Shown piece by piece: positions 49,772-58,028 of a DNA stretch of 64,000 bases (within the stretch, counting starts at the first letter, position 1; every line of letters starts with the position of its first letter). Under the pieces are notes generated by a model. It was not told the origin of the DNA. It worked only from the letters and a program-made list of their open reading frames with translations, and made no database searches. The stretch comes from an uncultured Rhodoferax sp. (lineage in GTDB: Bacteria > Pseudomonadota > Gammaproteobacteria > Burkholderiales > Burkholderiaceae_C). Position numbers and translations under genes: made by a program. The stretch spans positions 124,001-188,000 of the forward strand of contig NZ_CAMIHB010000002.1 of assembly GCF_946221635.1 (NCBI RefSeq), given 5' to 3'.

Positions 49772-52171
49772 ATGTCCAAATTTCAAGTGAAAAAAGTTGC
49801 CGTGCTCGGTGCCGGTGTGATGGGCGCGCAGATCGCGGCCCACCTTGTCAATGTCAAGGTACCGGTGGTGCTGTTCGACCTGCCCGCCAAGGAAGGTCCC
49901 AAGAACGGTATCGTGACCAAGGCCATCGACAACCTCAAGAAGCTCAAGCCCGCGCCGCTGGGCGTGGCTGATGACGCCGCGTTGATCGGTCAGGCCAACT
50001 ACGAAGAGCATCTGGAACAGCTGCGCGAGTGCGACCTCATCATCGAGGCGATTGCCGAGCGCATGGACTGGAAGCTGGACCTGTACAAAAAGATTGCTCC
50101 CTTTGTGGCACCGCACGCCATCGTCGCGTCCAACACCTCGGGCCTCTCCATCACCAAGCTCTCCGAGGCCCTGCCCGAAGAGATCAAGCCGCGCTTCTGC
50201 GGCATCCACTTCTTCAACCCCCCGCGCTACATGGCGCTGGTGGAACTCATCAACACACCCACCACCGAAGCCGCCTACCTGGACGCGCTCGAAGGCTTTG
50301 TCACCAGCAGCCTCGGCAAGGGTGTGGTGCGTGCCAAGGATTCCCCCAACTTCATCGCCAACCGCGTCGGCATCGCCGGCATGTTGACGACCATGAAGGA
50401 AGTCGAAAACTTCGGCCTCACGTTTGACGTGGTGGACGACCTCACCGGCAAGAAGCTGGGCCGCGCCTCCAGCGGCACCTTCCGCACCGCCGACGTGGTG
50501 GGCCTGGACACCATGGCCCACGTGATCAAGACGCTGCAGGACACCCTGAGCATCGAGACCGACCCCTTCTACGAAAGCTTTGCCACCCCCACGGTGCTCA
50601 AGACGCTGTTGGACATGGGCAACCTGGGCCAAAAGACCAAGGCTGGTTTCTTCAAGAAGGTGGGCCGCGACGTGTTGCGTTTCGACCTGGAGAGCAAGGA
50701 ATATGTGCCCGCCGGCCAGAAAGCCGACGAGGTCTATGGCCGCATGCTCAAGAAGCCCGCTGCCGAGCGCCTGAAACTGCTGCGCAACGCCGAAGGCAAG
50801 GAAGGCCAGTTCCTCTGGGCCATTCTGCGCAACAGCTTCCACTACGCCGCCATCCACCTGGCCTCCATCGCCGACAACGCCCGCGATGTGGACTTCTGCA
50901 TGCGCTGGGGCTTTGGCATGAAGCAAGGCCCCTTCGAGCTCTGGCAAGAGGCCGGCTGGCTCGAAGTTGCCAAGATGGTCCAGGAAGACATCGAAGCCGG
51001 CAAGGCCCTGTGCAAGGCACCGTTGCCCGACTGGGTTTTCAAGGGCCCCGTGGCCGACGCTGGCGGCGTGCATACGCCCGCAGGCTCGTGGAACCCGACC
51101 ACCGGCACCTTCGTTCCCGTGCGCAAGTTGCCGGTTTATGCGCGTCAGCACTTCCCCGAGAGCGTGCTGGGTGCCAACGCACCCAAGGCAGAAACCGCCG
51201 GCAAGACGGTGTTCGAAGACGAGTCCATCCGCCTCTGGACGCTGGACGATGAAGTGCTGATTGCCAGCATCAAGACCAAGATGCACGCCATCGGTGGCGG
51301 TGTCATCGAGGGTCTGCTGCAGGCCCAGGAACTGGCCGAGAAGGACTACCAGGGCCTGGTCATCTGGTCGCCCGACGAGATGTTCTCTGCCGGTGCCGAT
51401 CTGCAGGGCATGATGCCCGCCTTCATGATGGGGGGCGCCAAAGCCATCGAAGGCGCGGAAGCCGAGCTGCAAAACGCCATGCTCAAGCTGCGCTACTCCA
51501 ATGTGCCCGTCATTTCCGCCATCCGCGGTCTGGCACTGGGCGGTGGCTGCGAGCTGGCCGTCTACTCCAGCAAGCGCGTGGCGGCCATGGAGAGCTATAT
51601 CGGCCTGGTGGAAGTCGGTGTGGGCCTGGTGCCCGGTGCCGGCGGCCTGACCTACATCGCCCGTCGTGCGGCCGAGAATATGGCCCTGTCCACCTCCAAG
51701 GACATCCTGCCCTTCCTGACCGAGGGCTTCACCGCCGCAGCCATGGCCAAGGTCGGCACCAGCGCGCTGGAAAGCCGTAAGCTGGGCTACCTGCTGGACA
51801 GCGACATCGTAGTGCCGCACAAGGACGAGCTGCTGTTTGTCGCCATCAACGAAGCCAAGGCCCTGTTCAACGGTGGCTACCGCGCGCCGCACAAGCGCAG
51901 CTTCCCCGTGGCCGGCCGCAGCGGTATCGCCACCATCCGCGCCCAGTTGGTCAACATGCGTGACGGCGGTTTCATCAGCGCGCACGATTTCCACATCGGC
52001 CTGCTGATTGCCGAAGTCGTCTGCGGCGGTCAGGTGGATGCGGGCACATTGGTCACCGAGGAATACCTCATGGCCATGGAGCGCAAGGCCTTCTGTAGCC
52101 TGCTGACCCACCCCAAGACGCAAGAACGCATCATGGGCATGATGTCCACCGGCAAGCCGGTGCGCAACTAA
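49772..52171 (+). CDS. 3-Hydroxyacyl-CoA dehydrogenase / enoyl-CoA hydratase (FadN-like order)
   Basis: A 799-residue bifunctional beta-oxidation enzyme. The dehydrogenase comes first (VKKVAVLGAGVMGAQIAAHL; FCGIHFFNPPRYMALVELI; KDSPNFIANRVG) and a crotonase-type hydratase comes last (FSAGADLQGMM; GLALGGGCELAV; EVGVGLVPGAGGL). That order is like Bacillus FadN and the reverse of E. coli FadB/FadJ. It would hydrate enoyl-CoA and oxidise the hydroxyacyl-CoA. ATG 49772 has GAAAG at 7 bases; ATG 49766, two codons upstream, lies too close. Confidence 0.95.
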   Translation: MSKFQVKKVAVLGAGVMGAQIAAHLVNVKVPVVLFDLPAKEGPKNGIVTKAIDNLKKLKPAPLGVADDAALIGQANYEEHLEQLRECDLIIEAIAERMDWKLDLYKKIAPFVAPHAIVASNTSGLSITKLSEALPEEIKPRFCGIHFFNPPRYMALVELINTPTTEAAYLDALEGFVTSSLGKGVVRAKDSPNFIANRVGIAGMLTTMKEVENFGLTFDVVDDLTGKKLGRASSGTFRTADVVGLDTMAHVIKTLQDTLSIETDPFYESFATPTVLKTLLDMGNLGQKTKAGFFKKVGRDVLRFDLESKEYVPAGQKADEVYGRMLKKPAAERLKLLRNAEGKEGQFLWAILRNSFHYAAIHLASIADNARDVDFCMRWGFGMKQGPFELWQEAGWLEVAKMVQEDIEAGKALCKAPLPDWVFKGPVADAGGVHTPAGSWNPTTGTFVPVRKLPVYARQHFPESVLGANAPKAETAGKTVFEDESIRLWTLDDEVLIASIKTKMHAIGGGVIEGLLQAQELAEKDYQGLVIWSPDEMFSAGADLQGMMPAFMMGGAKAIEGAEAELQNAMLKLRYSNVPVISAIRGLALGGGCELAVYSSKRVAAMESYIGLVEVGVGLVPGAGGLTYIARRAAENMALSTSKDILPFLTEGFTAAAMAKVGTSALESRKLGYLLDSDIVVPHKDELLFVAINEAKALFNGGYRAPHKRSFPVAGRSGIATIRAQLVNMRDGGFISAHDFHIGLLIAEVVCGGQVDAGTLVTEEYLMAMERKAFCSLLTHPKTQERIMGMMSTGKPVRN

Positions 52172-52172
52172 G

Positions 52173-52667
52173 ATGGTCCAGCCCAACCGCCTGGCCCGGT
52201 CGCTCGCCAAGCTTGAGCGCGTGCCCGCCTTCCTGCGCCCCTGGGCGCGCAACCAGGTCATGGGCCGTGCCGTTCCCTTCACGGGCACGGCCGGGCTGGA
52301 CTTTGCGCACATGGCGCCTGAGCGTGTGGAGATTGCCGTGGCCAACGCGCGCCGCGTGCAGAACCACATTCAAGGTGTGCACGCTGCGGCCATGGCCCTG
52401 CTGGCCGAAACGGCCACGGGCATGGTGGTGGGCATGAATGTGCGCGACGACTGCCTGCCCCTGGCCAAGACCATGCGCATCGATTTCAAGCGCCGGGCCC
52501 AAGGCGCCTTGCGTGCTGTGGCCACGCTGTCCGATGCGCAACGCCTGCAGATGCTGCAAAGCGACAAGGGTGAGGTCAGCGTGCCCGTGCAAGTCAGCGA
52601 CGAATCGGGCGAGCAGCCCATCCAGTGTGAATTCATCTGGGCGTGGATACCCACCCCCAAAAAATAA
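52173..52667 (+). CDS. DUF4442 hotdog-fold protein (thioesterase-like)
   Basis: A 164-residue DUF4442 protein, part of the hotdog superfamily: VPFTGTAGLDFAHMAPERVE, QNHIQGVHAAAMALLAETAT and PLAKTMRIDFKRRAQG. The NHIQGVHA segment resembles the 'NH..g.HG' active-site stretch of PaaI-type thioesterases. It begins 1 base after the FadN-like stop and precedes the thiolase by 12 bases. It probably hydrolyses or binds an acyl-CoA; activity is not proven for the family. Confidence 0.85.
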   Translation: MVQPNRLARSLAKLERVPAFLRPWARNQVMGRAVPFTGTAGLDFAHMAPERVEIAVANARRVQNHIQGVHAAAMALLAETATGMVVGMNVRDDCLPLAKTMRIDFKRRAQGALRAVATLSDAQRLQMLQSDKGEVSVPVQVSDESGEQPIQCEFIWAWIPTPKK

Positions 52668-52679
52668 AGGAGTTTCCCC

Positions 52680-53873
52680 ATGAAACAAGTCCAGGACGCC
52701 TACATCGTTGCCGCCACCCGTACCCCCATCGGGCGCTCCGGCCGCGGCTACTTCCGCAACACCCGGCCCGACGAACTGCTGGTCGCCGCCCTCAAGAGCG
52801 CCATGACCCAGGTTCCGACGCTGGATCCCAAGGCGATTGAAGACGCCATCATCGGCTGCTCCTTCCCCGAAGGCGAGCAGGGCATGAACATGGCCCGCGT
52901 GGCCGTGGGCCTGGCCTTTGACCACCCTGTGGGCGGCATCACCGTCAACCGCTTCTGCGCCTCCGGCATCTCGGCCATCCAGATGGCGGCCGACCGCATC
53001 CGCGTGGGCGAGGCCGATGTGCTGATCGCCGGCGGCGCCGAGTCCATGAGCATGGTGCCCATGGGCGGCAACAAGCCCTCCTTCAACCCTGCCATCTTTG
53101 AGCGCGACGAGAACGTCGGCATCGCCTACGGCATGGGCCTGACCGCGGAAAAGGTCGCCCAGCAGTGGAAGGTGAGCCGCGAGATGCAGGACGCGTTTGC
53201 ACTGGAATCGCACCTGCGCGCCATCAAGGCCCAGCAGTCTGGTGAGTTCAGCAACGAAATCACCCCCATCGACGTGATCGAGCGCACACCCAACCTCGCC
53301 ACCGGCGAAGTGTCCACACGCACCCGTACCGTGAGCCTGGACGAAGGTCCCCGCCCTGACACCTCGCTCGAAGGCCTGGCCAAGCTCAAGCCCGTGTTCG
53401 CGGCCCGTGGCAGCGTAACCGCCGGCAACAGCTCGCAGACCAGTGACGGCGCCGGCGCCCTCATCCTGGCCAGCGAAAAGGCGGTCAAGCAATTTGGCCT
53501 GACTCCCCTGGCCCGCTTTGTCAGCTTCGCCGCCCGCGGCGTGCCGCCCGAGATCATGGGCATTGGCCCCATCGAGGCCATTCCCGCTGCATTGCGCTAC
53601 GCCGGCCTCAAGCATGAAGACATTGACTGGTTCGAGCTCAACGAAGCCTTTGCTGCCCAGTCGCTGGCCGTCATCAACACCCTGGGCCTGGACGCCACCA
53701 AGGTCAACCCCATGGGCGGTGCCATTGCGCTGGGCCACCCGCTGGGTGCCACCGGTGCCATCCGCGCGGCTACCGTGGTGCACGCGCTGCGCCGCCACAA
53801 CCTGAAGTACGGCATGGTCACCATGTGCGTGGGCACAGGGCAGGGGGCCGCAGGTATCTTCGAGCGCGTCTAA
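52680..53873 (+). CDS. Acetyl-CoA C-acyltransferase (thiolase)
   Basis: A 397-residue thiolase that cleaves 3-ketoacyl-CoA, the last step of beta-oxidation. The nucleophile is Cys-93 (VNRFCASGISAIQ). The His is in GGAIALGHPLGATGAIR and the second Cys in VTMCVGTGQGAAGIFE. It has SD AAAGGAG 7 bases before the ATG and a terminator just after, so it closes the operon that starts with the TetR or the acyl-CoA dehydrogenase. Confidence 0.96.
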   Translation: MKQVQDAYIVAATRTPIGRSGRGYFRNTRPDELLVAALKSAMTQVPTLDPKAIEDAIIGCSFPEGEQGMNMARVAVGLAFDHPVGGITVNRFCASGISAIQMAADRIRVGEADVLIAGGAESMSMVPMGGNKPSFNPAIFERDENVGIAYGMGLTAEKVAQQWKVSREMQDAFALESHLRAIKAQQSGEFSNEITPIDVIERTPNLATGEVSTRTRTVSLDEGPRPDTSLEGLAKLKPVFAARGSVTAGNSSQTSDGAGALILASEKAVKQFGLTPLARFVSFAARGVPPEIMGIGPIEAIPAALRYAGLKHEDIDWFELNEAFAAQSLAVINTLGLDATKVNPMGGAIALGHPLGATGAIRAATVVHALRRHNLKYGMVTMCVGTGQGAAGIFERV

Positions 53874-53884
53874 GCGCCAACCCG

Positions 53885-53910
53885 AAAGGCCACCCTGGGT
53901 GGCCTTTTTT
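53885..53910 (+). terminator. Rho-independent terminator after the thiolase
   Basis: AAAGGCCACC, a CTG loop, GGTGGCCTTT, then TTT: a 10-bp stem 12 bases past the stop. Confidence 0.9.
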
Positions 53911-53929
53911 CATGCATCAGGAGTGCAGC

Positions 53930-54823
53930 ATGGCAGACCCTTTATTTGTCCCCCACACCCTGCAGGCCGAGGATGGCACGCCGCTGGCCCTGCGCACCTA
54001 CCCGCCTCGGGGTGTAGTGCGCGGCAATGTCGTCATCGGTGGTGCCATGGGTGTGCGACAGGACTACTACACAGCCTTCGCCCAGTGGCTGGCGGCCCAA
54101 GGCTGGCAAGTCACCAGTTTTGACTACCGTGGCATGGGGGACTCCCTGCCTGCTGGTGGGCTCAAGGGTTTCCGTGCCGACCTCCATGACTGGACGCGCG
54201 ACTACGAAGCCGTCATCACCCATGCCAAGGCGAGCCTGCCGGAGCTACCGCTGTACCTGCTGGGCCACAGCCTGGGCGCACAACTGCCGGGGCTGCTGCG
54301 CAACGCGGGCCTGGTCGACGGCCTGCTCAGTGTGGCCGCGGGCAGCGGCTACTGGCGTGAGAATGCGCCGCAGCTCAAGCGCATCGTTCCCTACTTCTGG
54401 TTCATCCTGGTGCCGTTGGCGACGCGTCTGTGTGGCTACTTTCCGGGCAAGCGCCTGCGCAAGGTGGGTGATCTGCCCAAGGGCGTGATCCTGCAGTGGC
54501 GCAAGTGGTGTCTGAACCCGCGCTACAGCGTGGGGGCCGAAGGCATTGCCGTGCAGCAAAGTTATGCCCAGGTGCGGTTTCCGGTGCTGGCCCTGTCGGT
54601 CACCGACGATGAACTGATGACGCTGCGCGGCACGCACAGCCTGGTCAATCTCTACGAGAATGCACCGCGTTCAGTGCTCAGCATTGCGCCGTCCGATGTG
54701 GCGGTGCGCCGCCTGGGGCACTTCGGCCCTTTCCGTCCCGAACACCAGACCTTGTTGTGGCCGCGCCTGGAGCAGTGGCTCAGCGGTTTCGCAAATGGTT
54801 CCTCTCTGCCTGTTTCCGCATGA
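53930..54823 (+). CDS. Alpha/beta hydrolase
   Basis: A 297-residue alpha/beta-hydrolase of the serine-aminopeptidase-like type. The nucleophile elbow is LLGHSLGAQ, and YRGMGDSLPAG follows strand 4. The Asp/His pair may be in LSVTDDELMT and RRLGHFGPFR. No signal peptide. SD CAGGAG lies 6 bases before ATG 53930. It overlaps the thioesterase gene by 4 bases, so the two are co-expressed. It is probably an esterase or lipase feeding acyl chains into the operon; the substrate is unknown. Confidence 0.85.
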   Translation: MADPLFVPHTLQAEDGTPLALRTYPPRGVVRGNVVIGGAMGVRQDYYTAFAQWLAAQGWQVTSFDYRGMGDSLPAGGLKGFRADLHDWTRDYEAVITHAKASLPELPLYLLGHSLGAQLPGLLRNAGLVDGLLSVAAGSGYWRENAPQLKRIVPYFWFILVPLATRLCGYFPGKRLRKVGDLPKGVILQWRKWCLNPRYSVGAEGIAVQQSYAQVRFPVLALSVTDDELMTLRGTHSLVNLYENAPRSVLSIAPSDVAVRRLGHFGPFRPEHQTLLWPRLEQWLSGFANGSSLPVSA

Positions 54824-55623
54824 CCCATCCTTTTGATGAAGCCGTGGCGTTACAACGCCAAACCGATGGCGGGTGGTTGGGGCATACCCATACCGGTTAC
54901 GCCAACATGGTGGGGCCGTTTGGCGGCATCACCGCCGCGCAGGCCCTCACTGCGGTGTTGCAGCATCCGGATCGCCTGGGTGAACCGGTATCGTTCACCG
55001 TGAATTTCTGCGCCGCTGTCGCCGATGGCAGTTTCACGTTGCAGGCCCGCCCCGTGCGTACCAACCGCTCCACCCAACACTGGAGCGTGGAGATGCTGCA
55101 GGACGGCCAAGTCGTGCTCACCGCTACTGCCGTGACAGCCGTGCGGCGTGAGACCTGGAGCCTGGACGAGGAGCCCATGCCGGCCTGCCCGCCGCCGCAG
55201 GATGTGCTCTTGCCGCCCGTACTTGCCCCCATGCAGTTCGTGCGGCGCTACGAGTCGCGTCCTCTGCTGGGCGCGCTGCCACAGACCTGGGATGGCAGTG
55301 GCGAGAGCAGCCTGTCCCGGCTCTGGGTGCGCGACCATCCGCCGCGCCCACTGGATTTCGCTTCGCTCGCGGCCATTGCCGACGTGTTTTTTCCACGCGT
55401 TTTTATCCGGCGTGCCACGCCCACCCCCGTGGGCACGGTCTCCATGACGGTCTACTTCCATGCCAGTGCCGAGCAGCTCGCGGCCACGGGCAGCGGCTAC
55501 CTGCTGGGGCAGGCCCGGGCCCAGGCTTTTCGCAACGGCTTTTTCGACCAGAGCAGCCAGCTCTGGAATGAGGCCGGCGTGCTGCTGGCAAGCACGCACC
55601 AGATCGTCTACTACAAACAGTGA
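54820..55623 (+). CDS. Acyl-CoA thioesterase (TesB-like double hotdog)
   Basis: A 267-residue protein resembling the TesB-like/4HBT_3 acyl-CoA thioesterases with two hotdog modules: YANMVGPFGGITAAQALTAV, SFTVNFCAAVADGSF, and C-terminal ASEQ-like HASAEQLAATGSGYLLGQAR. It would hydrolyse acyl-CoA to free acid and CoA. ATG 54820 overlaps the hydrolase TGA. An enoyl-CoA hydratase gene follows after 32 bases. Confidence 0.85.
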   Translation: MTHPFDEAVALQRQTDGGWLGHTHTGYANMVGPFGGITAAQALTAVLQHPDRLGEPVSFTVNFCAAVADGSFTLQARPVRTNRSTQHWSVEMLQDGQVVLTATAVTAVRRETWSLDEEPMPACPPPQDVLLPPVLAPMQFVRRYESRPLLGALPQTWDGSGESSLSRLWVRDHPPRPLDFASLAAIADVFFPRVFIRRATPTPVGTVSMTVYFHASAEQLAATGSGYLLGQARAQAFRNGFFDQSSQLWNEAGVLLASTHQIVYYKQ

Positions 55624-55655
55624 TCCAATCAGGCATTCCATCCTAGGGACAGACC

Positions 55656-56420
55656 ATGCAAGACATCCTTCTCCATACCGACGCCGGCGTCACCACCCTC
55701 ACGCTGAACCGCGTCGCGAAAAAGAACTCCTTCACCCAGGCCATGTACGCCGCCTGCGCCGATGCGCTCAACGCCGCCGCGGCTGACGCGGCCGTGCGCG
55801 TGGTGGTGATCCAGGGCGACGCTACCGTGTTCAGCGCGGGCAACGACATTGGCGACTTTCTCAGCAATGCCCCCAAAGCCCAGGACGCGCCCGTGTTCCG
55901 CTTTTTGCGCGCCATCGCCTCCTTCCCCAAGCCCATCGTGGCAGCCGTCTGCGGCCCGGCCGTCGGCATTGGCACCACGTTGCTGTTCCACTGCGACCTG
56001 GTCTATGCAGGCGACAACGCGGCGTTTTCCATGCCTTTTGTGAATCTGGGCCTGTGCCCCGAGGCCGCGTCCAGCCTGCTGGTGCCGCAGATGCTGGGCT
56101 ACCACCGGGCCGCCGAAGCCTTGCTCATGGGCGAGCCTTTCATGGCCGAAGCCGCGCTCGAAGTGGGCCTGGCCAATCGCGTGGTGCCGCCTACCGAGGC
56201 CAATGGCATCGCCCAGGCCCAGGCCCGCAAGCTGGCAGCCAAGCCCTTGGCCTCGTTGATCGAGACCAAGCGCCTGTTGAAGAAGGGGCAGATGGAACAG
56301 GTGCTGGCGCGTATCGACGAAGAGGCCGTGAGCTTTGGCAAGATGTTGGGCGAGCCGGCGGCGAAAGAGGCGTTCAGCGCCTTCATGGAGAAGCGCAAGC
56401 CGGACTTCAGCAACGTTTGA
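55656..56420 (+). CDS. Enoyl-CoA hydratase/isomerase family protein
   Basis: A 254-residue crotonase. Visible are LNRVAKKNSFTQAMYAACAD, FSAGNDIGDFLSNA (oxyanion loop 1), AAVCGPAVGIGTTLLFHCDL (loop 2) and PFVNLGLCPEAASSLL with Glu at the catalytic position. It would hydrate a 2-enoyl-CoA or isomerise 3-enoyl-CoA. The upstream SD is weak (TAGGGA). It is the last gene of the hydrolase-thioesterase-hydratase group. Confidence 0.92.
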   Translation: MQDILLHTDAGVTTLTLNRVAKKNSFTQAMYAACADALNAAAADAAVRVVVIQGDATVFSAGNDIGDFLSNAPKAQDAPVFRFLRAIASFPKPIVAAVCGPAVGIGTTLLFHCDLVYAGDNAAFSMPFVNLGLCPEAASSLLVPQMLGYHRAAEALLMGEPFMAEAALEVGLANRVVPPTEANGIAQAQARKLAAKPLASLIETKRLLKKGQMEQVLARIDEEAVSFGKMLGEPAAKEAFSAFMEKRKPDFSNV

Positions 56421-56424
56421 TATG

Positions 56425-56456
56425 TATTTTTGCAAAGCGGGTGCTTGCTAAAAATA
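56425..56456. promoter_or_regulatory. Imperfect palindrome before a TetR gene, candidate operator
   Basis: TATTTTT-GCA-AAGC, GGGT centre, GCTT-GCT-AAAAATA: 11 of 14 positions pair. It is AT-rich in an otherwise GC-rich region and ends 23 bases before the TetR ATG. A direct repeat GCTTGCTAA (56443-56451 and 56462-56470) overlaps it. Confidence 0.45.
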
Positions 56457-56479
56457 TAAGGGCTTGCTAAGGTGCGGGC

Positions 56480-57139
56480 ATGACGCCTGCAGATACTACC
56501 CTGGCCGTGGAAGAGACACCCAAGCGTCCCCGTGGTCGCCCGCGCAAGACCTTGGACGAACGGGACGACGGCAACCGTCGCCACGAACTGCTGGCCGCTG
56601 CGGCCCTGCTGTTTCGGCGCAAGGGCTTTGCGGCCACGACCACGCGCGACATTGCCGCCGCGGCGGGGATGCAGAGCGGCTCGCCGTTCTACCATTTCAA
56701 GAGCAAGGACGCCTTGTTGTTCGCCGTGATGGAGCAGGGCATGCACACCGCGCTGGCGCAGCAGCAGGCGGCTTTTGGGCAGCCCGGTTACGCCGCGCTG
56801 TCGCCAGCCGAGCAGCTGCGCGTCCTGGTGCATGCGCACTTTGCGGTGTTGCTGGGGCCTGGCAACGACTTTGTGCCGGTGATGCTCTATGAATGGCGCT
56901 CACTTAACTTGCGCCAACGCAAGCAGCTCGCCAAGCTGATCGCCGACTACGAGGCGCTGTGGATGCCGGTGCTCGAAGCCCTGCATGCCCAGGGGCAGCT
57001 CAAGGCCCCGGTCAAGCTCGCGCGCCTGCTCATTCTGGGGGCGCTGAACTGGTCGGTGCAATGGTTTGATGCGCGCAAAGGCGCCAGCATGCAAGCGCTG
57101 GGCGATGCCGCCGTGTCCCTGTTTCTCAAGGAGTCCTGA
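56480..57139 (+). CDS. TetR-family transcriptional regulator
   Basis: A 219-residue TetR regulator: HELLAAAALLFRRKGFAATT, then RDIAAAAGMQSGSPFYHFKS. The N-terminal ~30 residues are an Arg/Pro-rich arm (PKRPRGRPRKTLDE) resembling an AT-hook (RGRPRK). The C-terminal domain is helical. It overlaps the SDR gene by 1 base, so it is the first gene of an operon with SDR, acyl-CoA dehydrogenase and thioesterase genes, which it likely represses. Confidence 0.9.
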   Translation: MTPADTTLAVEETPKRPRGRPRKTLDERDDGNRRHELLAAAALLFRRKGFAATTTRDIAAAAGMQSGSPFYHFKSKDALLFAVMEQGMHTALAQQQAAFGQPGYAALSPAEQLRVLVHAHFAVLLGPGNDFVPVMLYEWRSLNLRQRKQLAKLIADYEALWMPVLEALHAQGQLKAPVKLARLLILGALNWSVQWFDARKGASMQALGDAAVSLFLKES

Positions 57140-58026
57140 TGTCCTACGCTTCGGTGTTCGCGCCTGGGCTGTTTGCCGGCAAGGTGGTGGTGGTTACGGG
57201 GGGCGGCTCCGGCATAGGCCGATGTGTTGCGCACGAGTTGACGGCGCTGGGCGCCACGGTGGCGCTGGTGGGGCGCAAGCTGGAGAAGCTGCAGACCGTG
57301 CAGGCCGAGATTGCCGAGGATGGCGGTAGCGCCAGCATCCACCGCTGCGACATCCGCCAGGAAGAGGCGGTGACGCAGACCGTGGCCGACATCCTGGCGC
57401 AACATGGACGCATCGATGGGCTGGTGAACAACGCGGGCGGGCAGTACATGACGCCGCTGGAAGCCATCAGCGCCAAAGGGTGGGAGGCCGTGGTGCACAC
57501 CAACCTGACGGGCGGCTTCCTGATGGCGCGCGAGTGCTACACCCAGACCATGGCCAAGCACGGCGGCGCCATCGTCAATATCGTGGCCGACATGTGGGGC
57601 TCCATGCCGGGCATGGGGCACAGCGGTGCGGCGCGTGCGGGCATGGTGAGCTTCACCGAAACGGCGGCCGTCGAGTGGGCCAACCGTGGCGTGCGCGTCA
57701 ATGCGGTGGCGCCAGGCTACATCGCCTCCAGCGGCATGGATCACTACCCGGCCGAGATGGCACCCATGGTGCGCGAAATGGCCAAGACCGTGCCCGTGGG
57801 CCGCTTTGGCACGGAGGCCGAGACGGCGGCGGGCATTGTGTTTCTGCTGAGCCCCGCGGCCTCCTTCATCAGTGGCACCACCTTGCGTATCGACGGTGCG
57901 CGCCCGCAGGCCCGCATGGGCTACCCCATGCGCGTGGCCGACGAGAAAGCCCAGGCGCGCGAGGGCATCAAGCCCTTCAACGGCTTCCACCGGGCCCGGC
58001 TGCCCAAGGTATTTGGGGGGACCTGA
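57139..58026 (+). CDS. SDR-family enoyl-CoA reductase-like protein (PECR type)
   Basis: A 295-residue short-chain dehydrogenase with VVVTGGGSGIGRCVAHEL and LVNNAGGQYMTPLEAI. The classical YxxxK site is replaced by HSGAARAGMVSF. That substitution is typical of peroxisomal trans-2-enoyl-CoA reductase and 2,4-dienoyl-CoA reductase relatives, so reduction of an unsaturated acyl-CoA is more likely than alcohol oxidation. It starts on the last base of the TetR stop and is followed directly by the acyl-CoA dehydrogenase gene. Confidence 0.85.
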   Translation: MSYASVFAPGLFAGKVVVVTGGGSGIGRCVAHELTALGATVALVGRKLEKLQTVQAEIAEDGGSASIHRCDIRQEEAVTQTVADILAQHGRIDGLVNNAGGQYMTPLEAISAKGWEAVVHTNLTGGFLMARECYTQTMAKHGGAIVNIVADMWGSMPGMGHSGAARAGMVSFTETAAVEWANRGVRVNAVAPGYIASSGMDHYPAEMAPMVREMAKTVPVGRFGTEAETAAGIVFLLSPAASFISGTTLRIDGARPQARMGYPMRVADEKAQAREGIKPFNGFHRARLPKVFGGT

Positions 58027-58028
58027 GC

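Noticed and set aside
49253..52369. A very long open frame on the minus strand opposite the FadN-like gene
   Set aside because: The predicted protein is His/Gly/Val-rich with no family motif. It is the mirror effect of G/C-ending codons on the opposite strand. The plus strand encodes clear beta-oxidation motifs.
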